This document shows positions 1 through 5,367 of a stretch of 5,367 nt of DNA, piece after piece (position 1 is the stretch's first letter; each line of letters begins with the position of its first letter). The notes under the pieces were generated by a model that was not told the origin of the DNA, ran no database searches, and saw nothing but the letters and a program-made list of their open reading frames with translations. Source of the stretch: Chloroflexi bacterium UBA6265 (GTDB taxonomy: Bacteria > Chloroflexota > Chloroflexia > Thermomicrobiales > UBA6265); the NCBI GenBank assembly GCA_002440805.1, contig DJVD01000092.1, forward strand, positions 1 through 5,367, written 5' to 3'. A program made the translations under genes and the position numbers.

Positions 1-576
1 GATGAGCCCACCAACCACCTCGACATCCAGGCTCGCGAAACACTGGAACAGATGCTGATCGATTTCGATGGCACCATCCTCTTCGTCAGCCATGACCGCT
101 TCTTTATGGACAAGATCGCAACCAAGTTGTGGATCGTCGAAGACGGTGGCGTGAAGTTCAGCCTCGGCAACTACACCGATTATCAACGCCAGCAGGGACG
201 TCGGGCCTCGGAAACGGCTGCGGCCATCAAGGCTGCCGCCAAGCCGGAACCTGTTGCCCCAAAGATCCAGCCGCCGGTCACAGGGAATGGGATGATCGAC
301 GACGCCACCATGGACGTTACCGCCAAGGGAAAGCCAAAGCGGCGCACAAATTCGGACGTACAGAAGAAGCTGTCCAGGGTCGAGCGCAGCATTGCCCAAC
401 TCGAAGGCAAGCTCAACGAGCTTAACGACGCCATGACGGTGGCGACGATCGACCAGGATATGGATGCCATCAGTACCTTCGGTACCGAATTCGAGAAGGT
501 GCAGTCCGAACTCGATAGTGTCTATGCCGAGTGGGAGCTGCTTACTGAAGCATCCCTCGAGCTGGAGAGCGTGTAG
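1..576 (+). CDS. ABC-F family ATPase, C-terminal part (5' end outside window)
   Basis: This is the last 191 residues of an ABC-F protein, a soluble tandem-ATPase family that acts on ribosomes (translation factors and ribosome-protection proteins) rather than in membrane transport. The reading frame is open from base 1 and begins inside the Walker B and D-loop of the second ATPase domain (DEPTNHLD, residues 1-8). The H-loop follows as VSHDRFF, with its histidine at residue 31. A polar linker rich in Ala, Pro and Lys covers roughly residues 60-115. A charged, heptad-like helical region (about 120-187) then resembles the C-terminal coiled-coil extension of Uup-like ABC-F proteins. The TAG stop shares its last base with the GTG start of coaE, which suggests one transcript. 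The subfamily (Uup, EttA, YfmR or a resistance type) cannot be decided because the first ATPase domain and the interdomain linker are missing. No frameshift is visible. Confidence 0.93.
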   Translation, partial: DEPTNHLDIQARETLEQMLIDFDGTILFVSHDRFFMDKIATKLWIVEDGGVKFSLGNYTDYQRQQGRRASETAAAIKAAAKPEPVAPKIQPPVTGNGMIDDATMDVTAKGKPKRRTNSDVQKKLSRVERSIAQLEGKLNELNDAMTVATIDQDMDAISTFGTEFEKVQSELDSVYAEWELLTEASLELESV

Positions 577-1187
577 TGGCCCGGTTCATCCTCGGCGTTA
601 CAGGCAATATCGCCACCGGCAAGAGCACTGTGGTGCAGATGTTGGTGGCGAAGGGAGCGCATCACATCGATGCCGATGCCGTCTATCACGAGCTGATCCA
701 ACCCGGCAAACCGCTGCTAAAGAACCTCGTCAATCACTTTGGCCGGGACATCCTCAACCGGGATGGTTCGCTTAACCGCCAGGCATTGGGAGATATCGTG
801 TTCTACGATCCCGGCAAACTTGCTGAACTGGATGCGCTCACACACCCGACTGTGATTGCCGAAAGCGATCGCCGTGCCTTCGCCATCGAAGACGGGGTCG
901 TCATCCTGGATGCCGTGAAGCTGATCGAAAGCGGACACGCGGATGTCTGTGACGCCGTTTGGGTAATCACGGCACCGCAGGATACGCAGGTGGAACGACT
1001 GATGCGCCGCAATCGCCTGGATGATAGCGAAGCCTGGGCCCGGGTGGAGGCGCAATCGCCCCTCGGACCCAAGCTTGCGCGCGCGGATGTCGTGATTCGC
1101 AATGATGGCTCGCTGTCCGATCTCCGGCGCCAGGTCGATGCCGCCTGGGAGGCGCTGCCCATTCACCAACAATCTCCCCAGGGGTAG
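576..1187 (+). CDS. coaE: Dephospho-CoA kinase
   Basis: A 203-residue P-loop kinase that phosphorylates the 3'-hydroxyl of dephospho-CoA with ATP, the last step of coenzyme A synthesis, in the cytosol. The Walker A motif GNIATGKST is at residues 10-18. IDAD (31-34) matches the substrate-binding DAD segment, LTHP lies at 88-91, and an Arg-rich lid-like stretch RLMRRNR is at 141-147. The C-terminal ADVVIRNDGS (170-179) is typical of the family. Length is normal (about 200 residues). The GTG start at 576 places the P-loop at the usual distance from the N-terminus and has a GGAG site (564-567) 8 bases upstream, inside the ABC-F gene; the 1-base TAGTG overlap implies coupled translation. The segment at 111-120 reads LDAVKLIESG where many CoaE proteins have a DVPLLFE-like sequence; I recall this variant from Chloroflexota, which is a hint rather than proof of lineage. 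Confidence 0.95.
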   Translation: MARFILGVTGNIATGKSTVVQMLVAKGAHHIDADAVYHELIQPGKPLLKNLVNHFGRDILNRDGSLNRQALGDIVFYDPGKLAELDALTHPTVIAESDRRAFAIEDGVVILDAVKLIESGHADVCDAVWVITAPQDTQVERLMRRNRLDDSEAWARVEAQSPLGPKLARADVVIRNDGSLSDLRRQVDAAWEALPIHQQSPQG

Positions 1188-1209
1188 CTCCACCTTCATC
1201 AGTTCCCGA

Positions 1210-1221
1210 ACACCGCGGTGT
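1210..1221. promoter_or_regulatory. Perfect 12-bp palindrome in the coaE-frnE gap, possible operator
   Basis: ACACCGCGGTGT reads the same on both strands. It sits in the 90-base gap (1188-1277) between coaE and the next gene, the only sizeable gap in the window. No T-run follows, so an intrinsic terminator is unlikely. A weak -10-like CACAAT lies at 1234-1239 (4 of 6 matches to TATAAT); a -35 box at the usual spacing would fall inside the palindrome but I see no convincing one. A repressor site for the downstream three-gene group is a reasonable guess; chance is also possible. Confidence 0.3.
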
Positions 1222-1264
1222 AACGTTTCGTGGCACAATATCTCTCTGGATGGCGTCGCTTACT

Positions 1265-1273
1265 AAAGGGAAG
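1265..1273 (+). promoter_or_regulatory. Ribosome binding site that decides the GTG start at 1278
   Basis: AAAGGGAAG lies just upstream of GTG 1278-1280, with the AGGG core (1267-1270) 7 bases from the start codon. It supports 1278 over the in-frame GTG at 1230, which would add 16 residues not expected before the first strand of a thioredoxin fold. Confidence 0.7.
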
Positions 1274-1277
1274 TTCT

Positions 1278-1877
1278 GTGAAAATCACTGTTTGGTACGA
1301 TTTCGTTTGCCCATATGCGTGGACAGCCCAACGCTGGCTGTTCGATGTTCAGCGGGAGATGGGAAACGACCTGGAAATCGATTGGCGCTATTTCAGCATC
1401 GAGCAGGTCAACAAGGCCCCGGATGCCGCCAACGTATGGGATCACCCCAACGACGGCACCAGTAGCACCATGCGGGCTTTCCAGGGCGTCCATGCCGCCG
1501 GAAAACAGGGCGCCGACAAGTATCTCCATTACATGGCGACATTGTTCAACCAGCGCCATCTCCACAAGCGAAACCTCGGCACCCAGAGCATCCTCGAGGA
1601 CACTGCCACAAAAGTGGGACTGGACCTCGAAATGTTCCGTGAAGACCTGAAAAGCGATGAGGTGTTTGGCATCTTCCAACGAGATCACACCGAAGCAGTG
1701 GAGAAGTACGGCATTTTTGGCGTGCCTACCATTATGTTCGGCAATGAGCAGAGCGCATATCTACGCATCAAGGTCGGCGAGCCTCCGGTTGACCCAATGG
1801 TTTTCTGGGATGAGTTCACGGCCATCGTTCGCAACCGCCCCACAGTCCTCGAAATCAAGCGACCTCACAAGCGGTAA
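1278..1877 (+). CDS. DsbA/FrnE-like thioredoxin-fold protein with a single cysteine
   Basis: A 199-residue cytosolic protein of the DsbA-like thioredoxin superfamily (FrnE, 2-hydroxychromene-2-carboxylate isomerase and mycothiol-dependent nitroreductase relatives). It opens with a typical first strand, KITVWYDFVCPYAW, in which C11-P-Y-A14 takes the place of the CxxC active site. A helical insertion covers about residues 60-140 (HLHKRNLGTQSILEDTA lies within it). The cis-proline loop GVPT is at 148-151, followed by the last strands and helix. C11 is the only cysteine in the protein, so a classical dithiol-disulfide exchange within one active site is not possible; a monothiol, low-molecular-weight-thiol-linked or non-redox role is more likely. 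There is no signal peptide. The GTG start is chosen for its strong ribosome binding site and for the family's N-terminus. The paiB-like gene starts 5 bases after the stop, which indicates an operon. The family is fairly sure; the substrate is unknown. Confidence 0.85.
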   Translation: MKITVWYDFVCPYAWTAQRWLFDVQREMGNDLEIDWRYFSIEQVNKAPDAANVWDHPNDGTSSTMRAFQGVHAAGKQGADKYLHYMATLFNQRHLHKRNLGTQSILEDTATKVGLDLEMFREDLKSDEVFGIFQRDHTEAVEKYGIFGVPTIMFGNEQSAYLRIKVGEPPVDPMVFWDEFTAIVRNRPTVLEIKRPHKR

Positions 1878-1882
1878 TCTCT

Positions 1883-2515
1883 ATGACCTACCTACCTTCA
1901 CATTTTGAGCAAGAAGATCGAGGCAAGATCGATACATTCCTGGCCGCGCATCCCTTTGGCACCATGGTTGTCGAGCTGGATGGCGAGATGTGGCCCACTC
2001 CCCTGCCCCTGATCCACCGGCCCGCGGCCGATGGCTGGGGCACCTTCATCGGTCATGTGGCCAGGGCGAACCGGATGTGGCAGGCGGATGCCAACAAGGA
2101 GGTGCTGATAATTATCAATGGGCCCGATGGTTATATCTCACCCAATTGGTATGCAACCAAGGCCGAGACGCACGAGGTCGTGCCAACGTGGAACTACGCC
2201 GCCGTCCACGCCTGGGGCCGAATGGTCGTTCACCACGATGTGAAGTTCAAGCGGATGGCGGTCGGCATGTTGACCCAGATCCATGAGCGTAACAGCGAAA
2301 TTCCGTGGAAAATGGGTGACGCGCCACAGGAGTATCTCGCTGGGCAACTTGAGCATATCGTCGGCCTGGAAATACGCATTGATCGCCTCGTCGCCAAGTG
2401 GAAACTGAGCCAGAATCGCACCGGGGCCGATCGCGCTGGTGTCATCGCCGCACTCTCAAGCCGCGGTGGCGATGACGACCTTGTGACAATGATGACCGAG
2501 ACGCATGACCAATAG
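1883..2515 (+). CDS. PaiB-family FMN-binding protein (putative negative regulator)
   Basis: A 210-residue member of the PaiB family, annotated as FMN-binding negative transcriptional regulators after Bacillus subtilis PaiB, which affects sporulation and degradative-enzyme genes. The fold is a split-barrel flavin-binding domain related to pyridoxamine-phosphate oxidases. The family pattern is clear: MTYLPSHF at the N-terminus, GHVARAN (57-63), ISPNWY (85-90), VPTWNYAAVHAWG (100-112), and a C-terminal AKWKLSQN (171-178). Length is typical. The polar tail after about residue 192 looks disordered. The ATG at 1883 gives the standard family N-terminus; only a weak AAGCGG precedes it, so translation probably relies on coupling to the gene ending at 1877. 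Its last 11 bases overlap mutY. There is no paiA-like acetyltransferase next to it. Direct DNA binding by this family is not well established, so a flavin-dependent reductase or oxidase role remains an alternative. Confidence 0.9.
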   Translation: MTYLPSHFEQEDRGKIDTFLAAHPFGTMVVELDGEMWPTPLPLIHRPAADGWGTFIGHVARANRMWQADANKEVLIIINGPDGYISPNWYATKAETHEVVPTWNYAAVHAWGRMVVHHDVKFKRMAVGMLTQIHERNSEIPWKMGDAPQEYLAGQLEHIVGLEIRIDRLVAKWKLSQNRTGADRAGVIAALSSRGGDDDLVTMMTETHDQ

Positions 2516-3479
2516 CCTTACCATCGTTCAATCAGCCCTGCTTGCCTGGTTCGAGCAGCACCGCCGCGACTTGCCATGGCGGCACACGCGCGATCCCTAC
2601 GCCATCCTCGTTAGCGAAATTATGCTGCAGCAGACGCAGGTCGACCGCGTGCTGCCCTATTGGCAGGCGTGGATGGAACGCTGGCCGACCGTCCACGCAC
2701 TGGCTGAAACGCCCGTTGCAGAGGTGATCCGCGCCTGGAAGGGCCTTGGGTATAACCGTCGCGCCGTGAACCTGCAGCGTGCAGCGCAGGCGGTTGTAGA
2801 TCGGGGCGGCGAGTTCCCGGACACCGTCGACGGACTGATGGATCTCCCCGGGATCGGGCCCTATACGGCCGGTGCGGTTGCCTGTTTCGCCTTTGAACAG
2901 GATGTCGCCTTTATTGATACCAACATGCGCCGCGTGCTGCACCGCATCTTTATCGGTGTAGACGTGCCCAGACCCACGGTGGCGGACAGGGCGGTGCTCG
3001 AAATCGCCGCTGATGCGATTCCCCGCGGACAAGGCTGGACGTGGAACCAGGCGATCATGGAGTTCGGCGCGATCCATTGCACCGCGAAGAAACCGCTCTG
3101 CATGATTTGCCCGGTGCAGGAACAATGCTCGGCCTTCCCGGAGATCCAGGCGGCGTTGGCAGCAAACGGCAAGGTCACCCGCACCAAAGGCATCCCATTC
3201 GAGGAAACCAATCGCTACTTCCGCGGCCGCATCCTGGACGAACTTCGCGCCCACGAAGGCGAGGGCGTGATGCTGGCGGACGTGGGATCGGCGGTAAAAG
3301 TTGGATTCGCGAGCGAAGATTATCCATGGCTGCTGGAGTTGGTGACGGCGCTCGAGCGCGACGGCCTGCTGGTGATCGGCGATGGAGCCGCCGCGCAGGT
3401 TCCGGTCGGCGCGGTGGCGGAAGAACCAGCCGTGTACGAAGCCATGCCGGTTGAGGAGATCAGGGTCCGGTTGCCTTGA
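2505..3479 (+). CDS. mutY: A/G-specific adenine DNA glycosylase with short non-Nudix C-terminus
   Basis: A 324-residue base-excision repair glycosylase that removes adenine paired with 8-oxoguanine (or guanine), preventing G:C to T:A mutations. The order is typical of the HhH-GPD superfamily: LPWR (23-26), catalytic Glu38 in SEIMLQQTQV (37-46), helix-hairpin-helix LPGIGPYTAGAV (114-125), catalytic Asp138 in FIDTNMRRV, and NQAIMEFGA (181-189). The [4Fe-4S] ligands are C192-x6-C199-x2-C202-x5-C208. After about residue 230 the protein does not show the usual Nudix-like 8-oxoG-recognition domain. It has a shorter segment (YFRGRILDELRA at about 238-249, then LLELVTALERDGLL at 276-289 and a final strand IRVRLP) that looks like a small winged helix, as I recall from actinobacterial MutY. 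The ATG overlaps paiB by 11 bases in another frame; there is no strong ribosome binding site, so coupled translation is likely. All catalytic residues are present. Confidence 0.95.
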   Translation: MTNSLTIVQSALLAWFEQHRRDLPWRHTRDPYAILVSEIMLQQTQVDRVLPYWQAWMERWPTVHALAETPVAEVIRAWKGLGYNRRAVNLQRAAQAVVDRGGEFPDTVDGLMDLPGIGPYTAGAVACFAFEQDVAFIDTNMRRVLHRIFIGVDVPRPTVADRAVLEIAADAIPRGQGWTWNQAIMEFGAIHCTAKKPLCMICPVQEQCSAFPEIQAALAANGKVTRTKGIPFEETNRYFRGRILDELRAHEGEGVMLADVGSAVKVGFASEDYPWLLELVTALERDGLLVIGDGAAAQVPVGAVAEEPAVYEAMPVEEIRVRLP

Positions 3480-3502
3480 CGCGCTAGTACCGCGCAATCC
3501 GG
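3467..3502. terminator. Imperfect stem-loop at the mutY / glycosyltransferase junction (weak)
   Basis: CCGGTTGC (3467-3474) can pair with GCAATCCGG (3494-3502) with one bulged base, enclosing 19 bases that include both stop codons and can add a short GCG/CGC pairing. The position between two convergent genes fits a shared terminator. However, there is no T-run on either strand, so this is not a canonical intrinsic terminator and may be chance in GC-rich DNA. Confidence 0.18.
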
Positions 3503-5052
3503 GTGTGATATGCCAGCGTCATCAGCGCGGTGAACCAAAGGTACGCCCACACCCAGGTTGGCATGGCGCGAATACTCCACGAACGTCCACCACGGAATTC
3601 CCAGGCCACCACCTGCGCAACGGCAGGCACCGGCCATACCCAATACCACGGGTGACTGTTCACCGGCAGGAAACTGATCACCAGGAAAATGCCCATCCAT
3701 GCGTAAAGCAGGTGGCCAGTCCACCACGGCACACCTTCAGGCAGCAGGTCGTCTTCTTTTGGTTCGGCTGAAATGTGGCTATCTTTCCAGAGTTTCCACC
3801 CCAGCCACGCGACGATACCGACAAACATCGCAGAACTCACGAACTGGAGGAGATCGCGACTGATCTCGCTGAAGTGCCAGCTGATATTGCTGCCGAAGAT
3901 GGCCCGGATAATTCCGTTAATCGTCCGCCATACCGGGTTGGTATAAAGCCGACTCGCCTCGCGAATCATCTCATCCAGCGTGTGTGGACCGTCCCAGTAG
4001 GGCAGGAAGCTAAGCACGATAACGGTGAGAATCGCGATGCCGTCAAGCAACCACTTGCCGGGGATGTTCCACCACCAGTTCGGCTTCTTACGGTCCACCA
4101 GGCGGAGAACGCCGAGCACGCCGAACAGAGGCAAGGTGATGAACTTCACCATCACGCTGAACGCCACCAGGATCAACCCTGCGCGCAAGGCGGCCAGCCC
4201 ACCCCACACCACCACCATCAGGCCAAGCGTGGCGATCAGCACGGTATGGGGATCGTTGTGTACCTGGCCGGTGCTCTCCAGGATCATATTCGGCTGCCAG
4301 GCAACCATCACCGCCGCAGCGACCGCCAGCTTCTGGTTGCCACCTGAGAGGCGTTTCGCGAAGTGATAGATGGCAAACGCGGTTGCCAATGCGAACACAC
4401 CCGCCAGCGCCTTCTGCCACAGGGTAGCAATGATCGGGTCGTTGCCGGAGATACCCATCACCAGCGCGTTGTAATTCACCCACTGCGGGCCATACACCGT
4501 GCCGATATCCACCCAGAAAATGAACGGCAGGATCGGGCTATTGGGCACATCGCTCATGAAATGGACGTAGGGATTAAGACCGCGACCGACGAAATCGCCG
4601 ACGCCCTCGTAGAAGAAAACGTCGGAGTTGCTGGGTATCATCAGCAAGAGCTGGATCAGGTGGGCACCGATCGGGCCAACCAACCACAACCACAGGTTGG
4701 GTTTTGCCTGCCGCATCGCCACAATGAACGCGCCGATTTGGGCGACGAACCCGGCCAGCATGCTGAGGCGGAATCCCCACGCGATCACGCCCACCGGCAA
4801 TTCGAATCGCGGAATCACGGGATCCAGCCAATTCTGCCACAGCGCCACCCGCTCAATCGCACCCCAGTTTTCGACGATGTTCATTGTGCCGTGAATAGTA
4901 TCGGCCGGCATGCCGAGCAAGAAGAAGCTCATGCCAATACTGCTCAGCCAGATCAGTGCTGTGAGTTGCCAGAAGGTCAGTTTGCCCAGCGTCTCTGCCA
5001 GACGCACAAACAACCCGTGCCATCGACCGCGATCCCGCCCCTCAGCGATCAT
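3484..5052 (-). CDS. Polytopic membrane GT-C glycosyltransferase, MptA/MptB-like
   Basis: A 522-residue integral membrane protein with about 11-13 hydrophobic segments (for example 27-47, 87-113, 119-140, 207-231, 269-316, 335-350, 402-422, 446-463, 468-485, 499-515). It resembles GT-C transferases that take a sugar from a polyprenyl-phosphate carrier and act at the outer face of the membrane. [10 protein letters not shown] (141-150) supplies the Asp-containing first large loop expected for catalysis, followed by GRGLNPY (156-162). VHND (264-267) recalls the HND motif of mycobacterial MptA/MptB-type mannosyltransferases. HPWYWVWP (467-474) matches the aromatic HPWY/NPWY segment near the end of such proteins. 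The ATG at 5052 overlaps the mutS stop as ATGA and has an AAGGA site 8 bases upstream. Donor and acceptor are unknown; lipoglycan, wall polymer or protein glycosylation are all possible. It converges on mutY with 4 bases between stops. Confidence 0.75.
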   Translation of the reverse strand: MIAEGRDRGRWHGLFVRLAETLGKLTFWQLTALIWLSSIGMSFFLLGMPADTIHGTMNIVENWGAIERVALWQNWLDPVIPRFELPVGVIAWGFRLSMLAGFVAQIGAFIVAMRQAKPNLWLWLVGPIGAHLIQLLLMIPSNSDVFFYEGVGDFVGRGLNPYVHFMSDVPNSPILPFIFWVDIGTVYGPQWVNYNALVMGISGNDPIIATLWQKALAGVFALATAFAIYHFAKRLSGGNQKLAVAAAVMVAWQPNMILESTGQVHNDPHTVLIATLGLMVVVWGGLAALRAGLILVAFSVMVKFITLPLFGVLGVLRLVDRKKPNWWWNIPGKWLLDGIAILTVIVLSFLPYWDGPHTLDEMIREASRLYTNPVWRTINGIIRAIFGSNISWHFSEISRDLLQFVSSAMFVGIVAWLGWKLWKDSHISAEPKEDDLLPEGVPWWTGHLLYAWMGIFLVISFLPVNSHPWYWVWPVPAVAQVVAWEFRGGRSWSIRAMPTWVWAYLWFTALMTLAYHTRIARY

Positions 5053-5367
5053 GACGTTGATCCTTTGGCTGCCTGACGCAACTCAAACAACACCCGGATC
5101 GCATCCAGCGGCGTCAGGCTTTCCACATCGAGTGACTGAATCCGCTCCACAACAGGATTGGGGGCATCGAAGAACGTGAGCTGCAACTGCGGCGAGGTGG
5201 TGGGCACCGGCGATTGCATCGCTGCCCTGCGCTCACTGGCACCACGGTCAACTTGTTCCAATTCTGCGAGGATCTCCTCAGCCCGCCGCGTCACGCCTTT
5301 CGGGATCCCGGCCAGTTTGGCCACGTGAATGCCATAGCTCTTGTCGGCATTGCCGGGCACCACCTTG
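5049..5367 (-). CDS. mutS: DNA mismatch repair protein MutS, C-terminal part (5' end outside window)
   Basis: These are the last 105 complete codons of MutS, the ATPase that recognises mismatches and small loops and starts methyl-independent or strand-directed repair. The fragment begins [22 protein letters not shown], the conserved end of the ATPase domain that forms part of the dimer interface (G12-I13-H14-V15-A16 are highly conserved). [11 protein letters not shown] (27-37) is the following helix. A variable linker leads to QLTFF (62-66), a likely sliding-clamp-binding peptide, and to the usual [14 protein letters not shown] tail (84-97). It ends normally, so nothing is missing at the 3' end. 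The TGA stop overlaps the start of the membrane glycosyltransferase gene. Whether a mutL lies nearby cannot be seen. Confidence 0.95.
   Translation of the reverse strand, partial: KVVPGNADKSYGIHVAKLAGIPKGVTRRAEEILAELEQVDRGASERRAAMQSPVPTTSPQLQLTFFDAPNPVVERIQSLDVESLTPLDAIRVLFELRQAAKGSTS
5061..5065 (-). promoter_or_regulatory. Ribosome binding site inside mutS for the glycosyltransferase gene
   Basis: AAGGA on the minus strand lies within the fourth- and fifth-last codons of mutS, 8 bases before the ATG at 5052. It supports that start codon and, with the ATGA overlap, coupled translation of the two genes. Confidence 0.65.
5169..5183 (-). other. Codons for a probable beta-clamp-binding motif in MutS
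   Basis: The codons read QLTFF, close to the consensus QL(S/D)LF for sliding-clamp ligands and to the QLSFF motif I recall for Bacillus subtilis MutS. It lies in the flexible linker between the ATPase domain and the C-terminal tail, where the clamp motif is expected. Confidence 0.6.

Noticed and set aside
1210..1230. Intrinsic terminator for coaE at the palindrome
   Set aside because: The palindrome would give only a 4-bp stem with a 4-base loop and no T-run follows (AACGTTTCG).
1230..1277. Upstream GTG start at 1230 for the FrnE-like gene
   Set aside because: It would add 16 residues ahead of the first beta strand with no good ribosome binding site, whereas GTG 1278 has a strong site 7 bases upstream.
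2532..3497. A 321-codon open frame on the minus strand, opposite mutY
   Set aside because: It mirrors mutY almost exactly, has no recognisable motifs, and is rich in Arg, His, Gly and Ala as expected from the complement of GC-rich coding DNA. MutY has full catalytic and Fe-S motifs, so this is a shadow.
4201..4219. CCACACCACCACCAT-like simple repeat
   Set aside because: It lies within the glycosyltransferase coding sequence (encoding hydrophobic residues such as Met, Val, Trp and Gly on the minus strand) and is short; it needs no separate explanation.
4363..5076. Open frame of 237 codons on the plus strand, opposite the glycosyltransferase (and another at 3775-4347)
   Set aside because: Both show hydrophilic His/Arg/Gln-rich translations without family motifs, the usual mirror of a hydrophobic membrane protein. 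The minus-strand protein has coherent membrane segments and GT-C motifs.

Overview
The window looks like ordinary bacterial chromosome: tightly packed genes, moderately high GC by eye, no mobile element, CRISPR array, RNA gene or phage gene. The lineage is uncertain. The style of the dephospho-CoA kinase (P-loop GNIATGKST, and LDAVKLIESG where many relatives have a DVPLLFE-like segment) and a MutY without the usual Nudix-like tail resemble, from memory, Chloroflexota and neighbouring GC-rich, actinobacteria-like groups. I infer Chloroflexota with low to moderate confidence.

Plus strand, 1-3479, five genes in a row. The first is the 3' end of an ABC-F ATPase (cut at the left edge, starting inside Walker B). 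It overlaps by one base a GTG-started coaE (dephospho-CoA kinase, last step of CoA synthesis). A 90-base gap follows, holding a perfect 12-bp palindrome, the only real intergenic space in the window. Then come three tightly packed genes: a single-cysteine DsbA/FrnE-like thioredoxin-fold protein (GTG start at 1278), a PaiB-family FMN-binding protein 5 bases later, and mutY overlapping the paiB end by 11 bases. MutY removes adenine mispaired with 8-oxoguanine, FrnE-like proteins are usually redox proteins and PaiB proteins bind flavin, so a loose oxidative-stress theme is possible but only inferred.

Minus strand, 3484-5367, two genes. The C-terminal part of mutS (cut at the right edge) ends in an ATGA overlap with a 522-residue polytopic membrane protein. 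That protein has features of GT-C glycosyltransferases of the polyprenyl-phosphate-sugar type. Its Shine-Dalgarno site lies inside the last codons of mutS, so the two are probably translationally coupled although their jobs look unrelated.

The two strands meet tail to tail with only 4 bases between the stop codons of mutY and the glycosyltransferase gene. I found no clearly new biological system. The points most worth a second look are the missing second cysteine in the FrnE-like protein, the short non-Nudix C-terminus of MutY, the mutS-glycosyltransferase coupling and the palindrome at 1210-1221.
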